NCBI GenBank assembly: GCA_029262855.1
Contig: JAJCYP010000046.1
Location: 42,385-106,384, forward strand
Direction: 5' to 3'
Length of the DNA stretch: 64,000 nucleotides
Source: Bacteroidota bacterium
Lineage (GTDB): Bacteria; Bacteroidota; Rhodothermia; Rhodothermales; UBA10348
Positions 47,333 through 56,392 of this stretch are shown here, piece after piece. The stretch's first letter is position 1, and the number at the start of each line of letters is the position of its first letter. The notes beneath the pieces were generated by a model, which was given only the letters and a program-made list of their open reading frames with translations, searched no databases and was not told the DNA's origin. The position numbers and the translations under genes were made by a program.

Positions 47333-47878
47333 ATGAAGACCCTTTCCCGAAATGCTGCCGTACTTGGCCTTCTCCTGATATTCGCCACCGACGGCAAGGC
47401 CCAACAGCAGATTGCCTACGTGGATTCGGAGTACATCCTGACACGGATCCCCGAGTACCAGACGGTTCAGCAGCAATTGGATAGAATTGCGGGCGACTGG
47501 GAGAAGGAACTGACCGAGAAGCAGCGGGGCGTGGAGCAGCAATTTCAGGCATATCAGTCCCGAGAACTGCTTTACACCACCGAGGAGCGCCAGCGTCGCA
47601 GGGACGAAATCGTCCGGGCAGAAGAGGAAGTCGAGCGTCTCCGCATGAAATATTTTGGGCCGGACGGGGATCTTTTCGTCCAGCAGGAGCAATTAATGCG
47701 GCCTATTCAGGACCGTATTCTCACGGCAATCGAGGGAGTCGCCACCGAAGAGGGATACGATTACGTATTCGATAAGAGTGGCGATTTTCTATTCCTGTTT
47801 ACACGGTCACAATATGACTTGAGTGATCGTGTCCTGGAGGAACTTGGCATAGACGTTGATCAAATCCAGGGCAGATAA
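47333..47878 (+). CDS. OmpH/Skp-like periplasmic chaperone 1
   Basis: A 181-residue protein: signal peptide (AAVLGLLLIFATDGKAQ), then the OmpH core IAYVDSEYILTRIPEYQTVQ, a long helical tentacle (about 45-115, rich in Gln/Glu/Arg) and IEGVATEEGYDYVFDKSG near the end. It would act as a holdase for unfolded outer-membrane proteins on their way to BamA, encoded 46 bases upstream. The tail SDRVLEELGIDVDQIQGR is shared in style with the paralogue that follows. Confidence 0.92.
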   Translation: MKTLSRNAAVLGLLLIFATDGKAQQQIAYVDSEYILTRIPEYQTVQQQLDRIAGDWEKELTEKQRGVEQQFQAYQSRELLYTTEERQRRRDEIVRAEEEVERLRMKYFGPDGDLFVQQEQLMRPIQDRILTAIEGVATEEGYDYVFDKSGDFLFLFTRSQYDLSDRVLEELGIDVDQIQGR

Positions 47879-47912
47879 GGGCGTCACGCCCGCAACGAAA
47901 CTGAAACCACCT

Positions 47913-48446
47913 ATGAACGCACGCATGCGGATTTTTCTCGTTCTGATCGCCGGGCTTATGGCCATGCCAGCCAGCGCCCAGGTCCAGATCGGGTACGCCG
48001 ATCCCGAGGTCATCATCACTTACATGCCTGAGTACCAGGCCATCCAGCGTCAGCTGAATACCGAGTACCAGACCAGCCAGGAGGCCCTGCAGGCCATGGC
48101 TACAGACTTCCAGGATCGCGTCGCGCGGTACCAGAAGCAGCAGCCCCTGTTGACGGCTGAGCGTCGCGCAGAGCGTGAGCAGCAGCTGGCCGCCGAGCAG
48201 GCCGAGCTCCAGCAGGCTGCCGCCGGCGAGGACGAGAAACTGTCCGGTCGTCAGGAGGAACTCCTCGCTCCGCTGCTCGACCAGGTTCAGACTGTGATTG
48301 ATGCCATCGCCAAGGAAAAGGGTCTGCACCTCGTCCTGCGGTCCCCCGCTCTCCTCTACGTGAATGAGGAAATGGTGGTCAACATCAATCTGGATATCGC
48401 GTCGCGTCTGGGGATCTCCATCGACGAAGACACGGCGTCCAACTGA
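47913..48446 (+). CDS. OmpH/Skp-like periplasmic chaperone 2
   Basis: A 177-residue paralogue of the preceding gene: signal peptide (IFLVLIAGLMAMPASAQ), the core VQIGYADPEVIITYMPEYQA, a helical arm rich in Gln/Ala/Glu (QQLAAEQAELQQAAAGED) and an end DIASRLGISIDEDTASN. ATGs at 47913 and 47925 both suit; the former is used. It is 34 bases after the first copy, so the pair are probably cotranscribed with bamA. Divergence of the arm suggests that the two copies prefer different clients. Confidence 0.9.
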   Translation: MNARMRIFLVLIAGLMAMPASAQVQIGYADPEVIITYMPEYQAIQRQLNTEYQTSQEALQAMATDFQDRVARYQKQQPLLTAERRAEREQQLAAEQAELQQAAAGEDEKLSGRQEELLAPLLDQVQTVIDAIAKEKGLHLVLRSPALLYVNEEMVVNINLDIASRLGISIDEDTASN

Positions 48447-48624
48447 GCCCGCAGACGGCCCCGATATTTCGGTGCCGTGTGACGCAGGATCATTGAGTCC
48501 CACTGTGACTTGACAGGGCGGGTTTCCCCGGGGAGATCCGCCCTGATGGTTTGCAGGGCTTCCCGCCCCCGCCGCGGGGGTATATTCCCTGCCACCACAT
48601 CCGCCGGACTACCGGCCCCGCTGA
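48447..48624 (+). other. Gene-free leader region before panB
   Basis: The 178 bases between the second skp gene and panB contain two GC-rich hairpin candidates and a TATATT box-like string at 48580-48595. No open frame of note. It could hold a terminator for the bamA-skp unit and a promoter for panB. Confidence 0.5.
48514..48545 (+). promoter_or_regulatory. GC-rich hairpin in the skp-panB gap
   Basis: An 8-base-pair perfect stem (CAGGGCGG at 48514-48521, CCGCCCTG at 48538-48545) that encloses a second, smaller palindrome (TCCCCGGGGA). It is not followed by a T-run, so it may be a terminator of weak type, an attenuator-like structure or a protein-binding site rather than a standard rho-independent terminator. 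Confidence 0.45.
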
Positions 48625-49461
48625 ATGAGTACTCGGATCAAGGCAGTAGGCGACGTTGAGGAGCTGAAGCGCGTCACGACGCGAACACTCCAGGACATGA
48701 AGGCCTCCGGCATACCGATCGCGATGCTGACAGCCTACGACTTCACGATGGCGCGGGTGATCGACGGTGCCGGCGTGGACGTCATCCTGGTTGGGGACTC
48801 CGCATCCAACGTCATGGCGGGCCACGAGACCACGCTCCCCATCACCCTGGATCACATGGTGTACCACGCGCAGTGCGTCGTGCGGGGAGTGTCCCGTGCC
48901 CTTGTCGTGGTCGATCTGCCCTTTGGGTCCTATCAGGGCAACTCCCGGAAGGCACTCGCCTCAGCCATCCGGGTCATGAAGGAGGCCGGGGCTCACGGAA
49001 TCAAGATGGAGGGCGGTGAGGCCATTGCACCCATCGTCCAACGGATCATCTCCGCCGGTATGCCGGTGATGGGCCACCTGGGGCTGACTCCCCAGCACAT
49101 CTATCGATTCGGCACCTACCAGGTCCGGGCTCGGGAGGAGGACGAGGCTGACCGCCTGAAGCGCGACGCCAAGATCTTGGAGAAGGCCGGCTGCTTCGCC
49201 GTTGTGCTTGAGAAGATCCCCGCGCCGCTCGCCGCCGAGGTGTCCGCCAGCATCTCCATTCCCACCATCGGCATCGGGGCTGGTCCGGGTTGTGATGGGC
49301 AGGTTCTGGTCACGCATGATGCGCTGGGGCTGACGATGGACTTCAATCCAAGGTTCGTCCGCCGCTTCGAGCACTTGGCCGACCGCATCACCGATGCCGT
49401 GAAGGCCTATATCGACGAAGTCCGGGGCGGCTCCTTCCCGGCGGATTCCGAGAGCTACTGA
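48625..49461 (+). CDS. panB: 3-methyl-2-oxobutanoate hydroxymethyltransferase
   Basis: A 278-residue enzyme making ketopantoate with methylene-THF for pantothenate and CoA synthesis. Motifs: [55 protein letters not shown] and [16 protein letters not shown]. The length is typical. folD and asd, about 5 kb away, supply related one-carbon and amino-acid precursors, but panC and panD are not in this window. It starts two bases before surE. Confidence 0.95.
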   Translation: MSTRIKAVGDVEELKRVTTRTLQDMKASGIPIAMLTAYDFTMARVIDGAGVDVILVGDSASNVMAGHETTLPITLDHMVYHAQCVVRGVSRALVVVDLPFGSYQGNSRKALASAIRVMKEAGAHGIKMEGGEAIAPIVQRIISAGMPVMGHLGLTPQHIYRFGTYQVRAREEDEADRLKRDAKILEKAGCFAVVLEKIPAPLAAEVSASISIPTIGIGAGPGCDGQVLVTHDALGLTMDFNPRFVRRFEHLADRITDAVKAYIDEVRGGSFPADSESY

Positions 49462-49463
49462 GA

Positions 49464-50264
49464 ATGGCCGCACGTCGCCCGCTGATTCTGATTTCGAACG
49501 ATGACGGTATCGACGCGCCGGGAATCCACGCCCTGGCGGCTGCCATGGTACCCTTGGGCGAAGTACATGTGGTCGCACCCCTTCTCGAACAGAGTGCGGT
49601 TGGACATGCCATCACCCTTCGCGATCCGGTTCGCGCCCATCCCTGGCCTTTTCGCGGGCCCCACGGCAAGATCACGGCACATGCGGTGACAGGCACCCCG
49701 GCCGACTGCGTCAAACTGGCCATAGACAAGCTCTTGCCAAGGACGCCGGACCTGGTGGTCTCCGGCATCAATCAGGGGCCGAACGCCGCGGTGAACGTGA
49801 TCTACTCGGGCACCGTCAGTGCCGCTACGGAGGCTGCGATCCTGGGAATCGATGCCCTCGCCATCTCCTATTGTCGCTGGGTCGGCGGCGATTTCGGTCC
49901 CAGTGCGGTCATCGCGCAGCGAATCGCCAGGCAGACCCTCCAGCGCGGACTCCCGCCTGGGATACTGCTCAACGTCAACGTTCCGGATCTCTCGCTTCAA
50001 GCGATGAAGGGAGTGCTGATCACGCGGCAGGCCCGGTCCCGGTGGGAGGAGGCGTACAGCGAGCGCCTGGACCCCTTTGAGCGGCCGTACTATTGGATGG
50101 CGGGTACCTTCGTGAACCTGGATGACGGAGAAAACACGGATCTGCAGGCGCTCGAAACCGGCTACGTGTCGGTCACGCCGATTCAACACGACCTCACCGC
50201 TCACGATTGGCTGGACGAGTTGGGTACCTGGACACTGGAATCTGAAGCAAGCACGGGATCATAG
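49464..50264 (+). CDS. surE: 5'/3'-nucleotidase SurE
   Basis: A 266-residue nucleotidase/survival protein of the SurE family, hydrolysing nucleoside monophosphates. It begins with the metal-binding [14 protein letters not shown] motif (Asp13 and Asp14) and carries [20 protein letters not shown] and the C-terminal [13 protein letters not shown]. Two bases after panB and directly abutting the OsmC gene (TAG then ATG), so the three genes form a tight unit. Confidence 0.95.
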   Translation: MAARRPLILISNDDGIDAPGIHALAAAMVPLGEVHVVAPLLEQSAVGHAITLRDPVRAHPWPFRGPHGKITAHAVTGTPADCVKLAIDKLLPRTPDLVVSGINQGPNAAVNVIYSGTVSAATEAAILGIDALAISYCRWVGGDFGPSAVIAQRIARQTLQRGLPPGILLNVNVPDLSLQAMKGVLITRQARSRWEEAYSERLDPFERPYYWMAGTFVNLDDGENTDLQALETGYVSVTPIQHDLTAHDWLDELGTWTLESEASTGS

Positions 50265-50717
50265 ATGGGCAGGATAGACGTCTCTCTGAAGCGCGTGGAC
50301 GACACGTTTCACTTTGTCGGCGCCAACGACCAGGGGATCGAGGTACATCTGGATGATGCCAGCGAGCGGCCGGACGGGTTGGGCCTGGGAATGAGCCCCA
50401 TGCAGCTGCTCCTGATATCGCTTGGAGGCTGCAGCGGGGTGGACCTGGCCTCCATTCTCGGCAAGGGGCGCCAGCCCATCGAGAGCCTTTCCATCGACGT
50501 CTCGGGTGTCAAGCCCGACGGGGTGGCTCCCTCGTTGTATGAGACCATTCACATCACTTTCAGGATCGAGGGCCGCGTGGATGTGTCGCGTGTGGCTCGC
50601 GCGGTGGACCTCAGTCTGGGCAAGTACTGCTCGGTGGCGAAGACGCTCGAGCCCACGGCCACGATCACGGCGTCCTACGAGGTCAATGGCACAACGTACA
50701 GCTGGGAGCAGGGCTGA
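50265..50717 (+). CDS. OsmC-family peroxiredoxin-like protein
   Basis: A 150-residue OsmC/Ohr superfamily protein. MSPMQLLLISLGGCSGVD holds the first redox Cys56, and KYCSVAKTLEP holds the second (Cys122), with the typical domain-swapped alpha/beta layout. Probably reduces hydroperoxides in the cytosol. It abuts surE and converges on the pullulanase gene with 12 bases between. Confidence 0.9.
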   Translation: MGRIDVSLKRVDDTFHFVGANDQGIEVHLDDASERPDGLGLGMSPMQLLLISLGGCSGVDLASILGKGRQPIESLSIDVSGVKPDGVAPSLYETIHITFRIEGRVDVSRVARAVDLSLGKYCSVAKTLEPTATITASYEVNGTTYSWEQG

Positions 50718-50729
50718 CCGGTCAGGAGG

Positions 50730-53060
50730 CTACTTCCGGATCCAGATCAGCATGCGCCGCGCCGGCACGGTGATCTCGTGATCGCCCCCTTGGAGCAACG
50801 GATACGCACCCGAGACGCCGTTCTCGTGGTCCACCCTGATGCCGTTTGAGACCAGCGTCCAATCGCCGGCGGGCAACGTCAGGGTGATGGCCGACTCCTC
50901 GGGCTCCACATTCATGGCTACGGCCACCGTGCCGCCTACGACGTAGCCCAGGATCCCCGGATCTTCGGGCGTGAACCACTGGATGTGATCCGCGGCCGGC
51001 TGGGCAACGCGGAATACCGAGCCGGCCTCGCTGAGCCGGAGCCCGATGAGTCCTCGCCAGTGGTCACGCATGTCGCGGACAGTCTGCTCGGCGAGCCGGT
51101 CCCATTCGAATTGGTTGGGGGTTCGCGTGTTGTACGTGTCTCCCCGGCCCTTGAAGTAGATGGGACCACCTGCAATGTGGCGTTCAAACTCCTCTATGGG
51201 CGCCAATCCCTTGGACCTGAGCATCTCCGTTCCTCCGTGGATCACCACGGGGCCAAGCGATGTCAGCAGAAGGCCGGCTGCCAGGCGCACGGAGGCCTCG
51301 TCCACACCGAGGCGTCCGTTGTAGTCCTTCAGGGCGTAGCGATCCGACAGCGCCCAGTTGTCGTGGATGTCCAGGTAGGAGATCCCGTCATTCGGGCTCT
51401 CCTCCTCGGGATACGAGTTGGCCAGGGCGGCCATGACCCGTTCGCGCGCCGAGGCATCCCCACCCGCGTAGCCCTGATCCTCCAGGCTGAAGGGTGAGCC
51501 CTTGAAGGCATTCCGGGCATCGTCCTGAAAGAAGGTGATGGGCGCATCGGCCTTGTACCACGCCCAGTCCGGGTTGGCCCTGACATCGGGGTCGCTGGGT
51601 GCGATCCAGGGCTCTCCGTAGACAATGATGTCCTCGGGCAGCTGCTCCATGACCCGGATGAGCGTCTGCTGGTCAATCTGGCCCGCGAGGTCTATGCGGA
51701 AGCCGTCAACGCCCAGAGCGTCCACCCAGTGCGCCATCTGGTCCACAATCCACCGCTGCACCATCGGACGTTCCTCCGACTTGACCTCATTGCCGAACGG
51801 GCCAATGTGGTTCACGTCGGTATCCGTGCGGTAGTAGTAGGGCAGGTCGATGGCGTTGAAGTTGAGCAGCAGGTGGCGGCCGTCCATGTTCTCGCCCGTG
51901 TGGTTGGGCACCACGTCGATGATGACGGAGATTCCGCGCTGGTGAAACGCGGCCACCAGGTCCTTGAACTGCTCGCGCTCGACGCCAAAGTCCTCATCGC
52001 TGCTCCGGAAGCGGGACTCGACTGCGAAGGCCTGCGTGGTTCGATAGCCCCACTGGTAGTTTTCCTGGTCGATTCCCATCGCCTTGGCGAATGGGTCGTC
52101 GGCCATGTCGGCCTGCCAGGCTTCATCGGGGTAGTGCAGGTACTCCTGGACGGGCATGAGGTGAACGACGTTCACCCCCAGGTCCGCCAGGTAGTCGATA
52201 CCCACCGGATCATCGTTGGCATTCACAAGCCCCGGCCTGTGGAAGGCGGGCAGGGTACCTGCATAATCGGATTCGACAGGCAGGAGGTCCGTGAAGTCCT
52301 GAACGTGGACCTCGTAGGCTACCACCGACTCCATGGGAGGCCTACCCCCGCGAACAGGTGGCGGCGGAGGGCCATCGACCCAGACCCGGCTCTTGCCCTG
52401 GGCGTCCACATTCACACGGGCGTAGGGATCGCTGATGTGAACGGGGTGGGTTTCGTAGAACCAGTTCCCGGGATCAGGCGGGCCGTGCACCGTGAAATCG
52501 TAGTACACCCCGTGGTGATCGCCGCGCTGGGTTGACTCCCACACGCCGTCCGCATCTCGCGCCATAGGTACTGCAAGCGCAGGTTCGGTCTCGTGCGCCC
52601 CGTGGTAGAGATACAGTATCACGGAACTGGCTCGGGGAGCGAACAGGCGGAACGTGGTTTCCTCCCGGTCTGCGCTGACAACGGCCCCGAGTGGCTTGTC
52701 CGAGTAGAGCGTTCTGAACCAGGGGTCACGCCTGGCCCGGGCCCGCAGTTCATTCTGCGTGTCGGTCACGAAATACACACGCCTCGGATCGATCGCCTGT
52801 GCGGGGACCAAGAGAGACTGCGTGCTGGTGTTGGGGAGTACGGCCTCGATTTCCAGATGGGCTCCCTGGCCATCGACCAGTTCGATCACATCCGCAGTGG
52901 GCCTTTCGATTCCCACCCAGGTCAGTACGATGGCGCGAGGTCCGTGCACCTCGGCCTTGAGTCTGGCCGGGTTCTCCTGAGCCGAGGCTGGACCAACAGC
53001 TGCGCTAGATATTCCCACCAGAATGCCCATGGCCAAAACCCGCTTCATGCGCTCAGTCAT
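50730..53060 (-). CDS. pulA: Secreted type I pullulanase (GH13)
   Basis: A 776-residue debranching enzyme for alpha-1,6 links in pullulan, starch or glycogen. Signal peptide (VLAMGILVGISSAAVGPASAQ) exports it. An N-terminal carbohydrate-module region and a CBM48-like domain (about 122-232; TTFRLFAPRASSVILYLYHG) precede the GH13 barrel. YQWGY at 335-339 is the type I pullulanase hallmark (YNWGY). The four GH13 regions are intact: DVVPNHT (382-388), GFRIDLAG with nucleophile Asp457, YGEPW with acid Glu483, and DIHDNW with His566/Asp567. ATGs at 53060 and 53048 both fit. It overlaps the mscS stop by eight bases. Confidence 0.92.
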   Translation of the reverse strand: MTERMKRVLAMGILVGISSAAVGPASAQENPARLKAEVHGPRAIVLTWVGIERPTADVIELVDGQGAHLEIEAVLPNTSTQSLLVPAQAIDPRRVYFVTDTQNELRARARRDPWFRTLYSDKPLGAVVSADREETTFRLFAPRASSVILYLYHGAHETEPALAVPMARDADGVWESTQRGDHHGVYYDFTVHGPPDPGNWFYETHPVHISDPYARVNVDAQGKSRVWVDGPPPPPVRGGRPPMESVVAYEVHVQDFTDLLPVESDYAGTLPAFHRPGLVNANDDPVGIDYLADLGVNVVHLMPVQEYLHYPDEAWQADMADDPFAKAMGIDQENYQWGYRTTQAFAVESRFRSSDEDFGVEREQFKDLVAAFHQRGISVIIDVVPNHTGENMDGRHLLLNFNAIDLPYYYRTDTDVNHIGPFGNEVKSEERPMVQRWIVDQMAHWVDALGVDGFRIDLAGQIDQQTLIRVMEQLPEDIIVYGEPWIAPSDPDVRANPDWAWYKADAPITFFQDDARNAFKGSPFSLEDQGYAGGDASARERVMAALANSYPEEESPNDGISYLDIHDNWALSDRYALKDYNGRLGVDEASVRLAAGLLLTSLGPVVIHGGTEMLRSKGLAPIEEFERHIAGGPIYFKGRGDTYNTRTPNQFEWDRLAEQTVRDMRDHWRGLIGLRLSEAGSVFRVAQPAADHIQWFTPEDPGILGYVVGGTVAVAMNVEPEESAITLTLPAGDWTLVSNGIRVDHENGVSGAYPLLQGGDHEITVPARRMLIWIRK

Positions 53061-54066
53061 CAGTGTCCTGCTGCCTTGAAACCGGGCCCAGAACGCCCTT
53101 GAGGCCGTCGGCACCGTCGATGTATAACTGCATGTGCGGGAACGGAATTTCTATCTCTGCCTCACGCAAAGCCTCGCGAATTTTTTCGGTGTATTCGGTC
53201 CGCATGGGCACCTCGAGGGAAGGGTCGTTCACAAAGAACCGTGCCTCGAGGTCGATGCTGGAGTCCCCGAGTTCAGTAACGGCTACATTCGGCGGGCGAT
53301 TGGGATCGAGTCTGGAGTCTCCATCGAAAAGCCCAAGCACGGTCTTGCGCGCCTCAGCCGGGTATTCCTTGTAGGCGATGCCGAAGGATATCTGGACGCG
53401 AAGCGACGGAAGCAAGGAGTGGTTGACCAGCTTCTGGTTGATCATGGCAATGTTCGGCATGACCATGATCTCGTCGTTCACGGTCCGCAGCCGGGTTGAG
53501 CGCAGCGTGATTTCCTGGACACGGCCGTAGGTCCCGTCCACGTTGATGAAGTCGCCAACCCGGAATGGACGATCCATCATGATGGCCATACCAGAGATGA
53601 AGTTCTCCAGCGTGTCCTTGGCGGCAAACCCCACTGCAATACCCACGATCGACAGTCCAGCGAGCAGCGCGGTCACGTTGATGCCGAACTGCGAGAGGAC
53701 AATCACCGCAATGAAAGACCACGCCGCGATCCGGAACGAGCGCACCATGAGATGCTGCAGCCCCTCGTCGACTCGGCTGCTCCGACGCAGTGAGGCCTCC
53801 AGCAGGCCCGCCAGACCGCGGTAGACCACGTAAAACACAAGGAAGACGAAGAGTGCACTGAGCGCGGCGGGAAGGAACTGGTCCAGCATGCCCTGTGCGC
53901 CACTCAGAATCCGGTCTGCGACGCCCTGCAGGTCCCCGGAAACCAGAAGTCGTCCGGTTTCGCCGACCTCGCGGCCCAGATTGCCGAGGACACCGGTTGA
54001 ATCTGCCGCGACCGCGGAAGTGTCGGGGATGGCCTCCTGGGGAGTAGTCTGAAGGAGGGCGGTCAT
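53053..54066 (-). CDS. Small-conductance mechanosensitive channel (MscS family)
   Basis: A 337-residue inner-membrane channel releasing osmolytes on hypo-osmotic shock. Three helices at about 65-86, 112-128 and 131-150; the third shows the Gly/Ala-rich pore helix AGLSIVGIAVGFAAKD and continues to NFISGMAIMMDRPFRVGD. The beta domain (INVDGTYGRVQEITLRSTRLR, VMPNIAMINQKLVN) and the cytosolic cage follow. An N-terminal 55-residue extension precedes helix one. Its ATG overlaps the folD stop (ATGA) and its end overlaps the pullulanase start. Confidence 0.93.
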   Translation of the reverse strand: MTALLQTTPQEAIPDTSAVAADSTGVLGNLGREVGETGRLLVSGDLQGVADRILSGAQGMLDQFLPAALSALFVFLVFYVVYRGLAGLLEASLRRSSRVDEGLQHLMVRSFRIAAWSFIAVIVLSQFGINVTALLAGLSIVGIAVGFAAKDTLENFISGMAIMMDRPFRVGDFINVDGTYGRVQEITLRSTRLRTVNDEIMVMPNIAMINQKLVNHSLLPSLRVQISFGIAYKEYPAEARKTVLGLFDGDSRLDPNRPPNVAVTELGDSSIDLEARFFVNDPSLEVPMRTEYTEKIREALREAEIEIPFPHMQLYIDGADGLKGVLGPVSRQQDTDD

Positions 54067-54950
54067 GACCAGGAGCCTGTGGCCGCGAACAGGGTGTTCT
54101 TGAGTAGCATGGCGATGGTCATCGGGCCGACGCCGCCCGGTACCGGTGTGATATGGCCGGCGACTTCGCGCACGGCATTGAAGTCCACGTCACCGACCAA
54201 CCGATAACCGCTCTTGCGGGTTGGATCCTCCACACGATTGATACCTACGTCAATCACCGCAGCGCCAGGCTTCACCATGTCCGCGGTCACAAATCCGGCG
54301 CGGCCGATCGCCGCAATCAGGATGTCGGCCCTGCGACAGACATCGGCCAGGTCCGGAGTACGCGAATGACAGACCGTCACGGTGGCATCAATGCCTTTTT
54401 GCACCAGGAGGTTGGCCATGGGCTTGCCGACGATGTTTGACCGGCCGATCACAACCGCCGTCGCGCCCCTGGTCTCGATGCCTGAGCGCTTGAGCATCTC
54501 CATGATGCCGGCCGGAGTGGCGGGCTTCAGTCCGGGCTCGCCGGTAACGAGATTGCCGACGTTTTCCGGGTGGAAGCAGTCCACATCCTTCGCCGGCGAG
54601 ATGGCGCGAAGCACCTTGGCCTCGTCGATGTGCCGCGGCAACGGAAGCTGGATCAGGATGCCGTCTACGTTGGGATCTCCGTTCAAATCGCGAATGAGGG
54701 TCAGGAGGTCCGCCTCCGAGAGGTCGGCGTCGTAGGTCATCGTCTCGCTCTCGATGCCCGCCTCGGCACACGCCCTGTTCTTACCGCGGACGTAGGATGC
54801 ACTGGCGGGGTCGCCGCCAATAAGCACGACCTTGAGAACGGGAGCGCGGTGTCCCTTGGCGGTCCAGGCGTCCACGGATGCCTTTACTTCCTGGCGCACG
54901 GTGGCGGCAATCTGGCGTCCGTCGATGAGAGAGGCGGTGGCGGTTTCCAT
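54063..54950 (-). CDS. folD: Bifunctional methylene-THF dehydrogenase/cyclohydrolase
   Basis: A 295-residue enzyme interconverting methylene-, methenyl- and formyl-THF. The catalytic YVRGK has Lys57; the NADP region is GRSNIVGKPMANLL; the C terminus PVPGGVGPMTIAMLLKNT is invariant in the family. The ATG at 54950 gives the usual length; upstream codons of the open frame lie in the divergent promoter region. asd is divergent across 98 bases with a repeat of GGAATATCA at 54961-54980. Confidence 0.96.
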   Translation of the reverse strand: METATASLIDGRQIAATVRQEVKASVDAWTAKGHRAPVLKVVLIGGDPASASYVRGKNRACAEAGIESETMTYDADLSEADLLTLIRDLNGDPNVDGILIQLPLPRHIDEAKVLRAISPAKDVDCFHPENVGNLVTGEPGLKPATPAGIMEMLKRSGIETRGATAVVIGRSNIVGKPMANLLVQKGIDATVTVCHSRTPDLADVCRRADILIAAIGRAGFVTADMVKPGAAVIDVGINRVEDPTRKSGYRLVGDVDFNAVREVAGHITPVPGGVGPMTIAMLLKNTLFAATGSWS

Positions 54951-55048
54951 GCAGTCTGGCGGAATATCAGGGAATATCAAAAGGTGTGTTGTGAGACAAC
55001 TATTTGACCGCGGACGGGTTCTGTCCGCTGCCAAAGAGAAACGACGGA

Positions 55049-56101
55049 ATGATGGAGCGATTGCGGGTTGGAATACTGGGAGCCACCGGCGCCGTTGGCC
55101 AGCAATTTGTCCGATTGCTGGCCGGCCACCCCTGGTTCGAGATAACTGCGCTGGCGGCTTCGGAACGCTCGGCGGGCAGGTCCTACACGGAAGCAGCCAA
55201 CTGGATAGGATCCGAACCGATCCCGGATGAGATCGCGTCCATGATCGTGCAGGTCTGTGATCCCGGCCTGGAGTGCGATTTTGTCTTCAGTGGGCTGGAC
55301 GCCAGCGTTGCCGGAGCCCTGGAAGGCGATTTCGCGCGGGCGGGCTATCCGGTGATCTCCAACGCGCGGAATTTTCGGATGGAGCCGGATGTACCGCTGC
55401 TCATTCCCGAAGTAAATCCAGGCCACACGGCGCTGATCGACCAGCAGAAGTGGGGCACGGGCGGCTTCATTGTTACCAACCCCAACTGCTCTACGGTCGG
55501 TCTGGTCTGCGCCCTCAAGCCGCTGGCCGACGCCTTTGGGCTTGAGTCGGTTCACGTATCGACCATGCAGGCGCTGTCCGGGGCCGGATACCCGGGCGTT
55601 TCTTCGCTCGATATACTGGGCAACGTGGTTCCGTACATCGGCGGCGAGGAGGACAAGCTCGAGACCGAGCCCCTCAAGCTGCTGGGAAAGCTCACCGGTG
55701 GCGTCGTGCAGCCGTTGCACACCGTGATCTCTGCACAGTGCAACCGCGTCGCTGTGCTTGACGGGCACCTTGAGACGGTATCCGTGAGGCTGACGGAGCC
55801 GGCCACGCCGGAGCAGGCCGTCGCAGCTTTTCGGGACTATCCCAACCCAATCGCCGCATTCGGACTGCCCACCGCTCCCGATCCCTTCATCAAGGTGTTC
55901 GAGGATCCCCGTTTCCCGCAGCCTCGGCGGCAGGCCGGCCTGGGAGGCGGCATGACGGTATCCGTCGGGAGAGTCCGGCCTTGCCCGGTTCAGGACCTTC
56001 GCATGGTCGTGTTGTCCCACAACACCATCAGGGGAGCGGCCGGAGGGGCCATCCTCAATGCGGAGCTGCTGGTACACCAGGGATATCTGAAAGCGAAGTA
56101 G
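55049..56101 (+). CDS. asd: Aspartate-semialdehyde dehydrogenase
   Basis: A 350-residue enzyme reducing aspartyl-phosphate for lysine, threonine, methionine and peptidoglycan precursor synthesis. The NADP loop [11 protein letters not shown] (9-19), active-site Cys147 in [20 protein letters not shown] and [14 protein letters not shown] are present. The Met at 55049 (MMERLRVG) is chosen over an upstream ATG at 55004. A small hairpin (GCGGAC at 55010-55015 with GTCCGC at 55023-55028) lies in the leader. Confidence 0.96.
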   Translation: MMERLRVGILGATGAVGQQFVRLLAGHPWFEITALAASERSAGRSYTEAANWIGSEPIPDEIASMIVQVCDPGLECDFVFSGLDASVAGALEGDFARAGYPVISNARNFRMEPDVPLLIPEVNPGHTALIDQQKWGTGGFIVTNPNCSTVGLVCALKPLADAFGLESVHVSTMQALSGAGYPGVSSLDILGNVVPYIGGEEDKLETEPLKLLGKLTGGVVQPLHTVISAQCNRVAVLDGHLETVSVRLTEPATPEQAVAAFRDYPNPIAAFGLPTAPDPFIKVFEDPRFPQPRRQAGLGGGMTVSVGRVRPCPVQDLRMVVLSHNTIRGAAGGAILNAELLVHQGYLKAK

Positions 56102-56161
56102 GTCGCGTTCGGCTCCGAGTGCGAAAGCTTGTTGAAGCAGGCGATATGAGCCCCGCGGACG

Positions 56162-56191
56162 TTGACATGCGAGATTCAGGCACCCTATTAT
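56162..56191 (+). promoter_or_regulatory. Sigma70-like promoter of tRNA-Gly
   Basis: A perfect -35 box TTGACA (56162-56167), an 18-base spacer and a TATTAT -10 box (56186-56191, one mismatch to TATAAT), 13 bases before the mature tRNA start, so transcription should begin near 56198. Confidence 0.8.
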
Positions 56192-56204
56192 TCAAGTCTT
56201 GCCC

Positions 56205-56276
56205 GCGGGTGTAGCTCAGTGGTAGAGCATCACGTTGCCAACGTGAGGGTCGTGAGTTCGAATCTCATCACCCGCT
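56205..56276 (+). tRNA. tRNA-Gly (anticodon GCC)
   Basis: The 72-base cloverleaf starts GCGGGTG and ends CACCCGC plus the discriminator T; the CCA end is not encoded. D arm GCTC..GAGC, anticodon stem TCACG/CGTGA with loop TTGCCAA (anticodon GCC, read as positions 56238-56240 approximately), T arm with the GTTCGAATC loop. It is preceded by a clear promoter and followed by a terminator hairpin, so it forms a single-gene unit. Confidence 0.97.
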
Positions 56277-56291
56277 CAGCGGAATAGGATC

Positions 56292-56327
56292 AGAAAGCCC
56301 TGCTGGCATTGCCAAGCGGGGCTTTCT
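56292..56327 (+). terminator. Terminator hairpin after tRNA-Gly
   Basis: A long stem: AGAAAGCCCTGCT (56292-56304) pairs with AGCGGGGCTTTCT (56315-56327), 13 base pairs with one G-T pair, and a ten-base loop. It lies 15 bases after the tRNA. The following bases GCGTTT give only a weak U-tract. It is also close enough to the 3' end of the convergent phosphatase gene to serve both strands. Confidence 0.7.
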
Positions 56328-56392
56328 GCGTTTCCGGCCCAGGCCCTGCAGGCCCTGCCAGTGGCGCCCGAGGTCCGCCGGGCCCCGTCGGC

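Noticed and set aside
54961..54980. Direct repeat of GGAATATCA before folD as a regulator site
   Set aside because: Two short copies separated by one base are not enough to support an operator without a known regulator or conservation.
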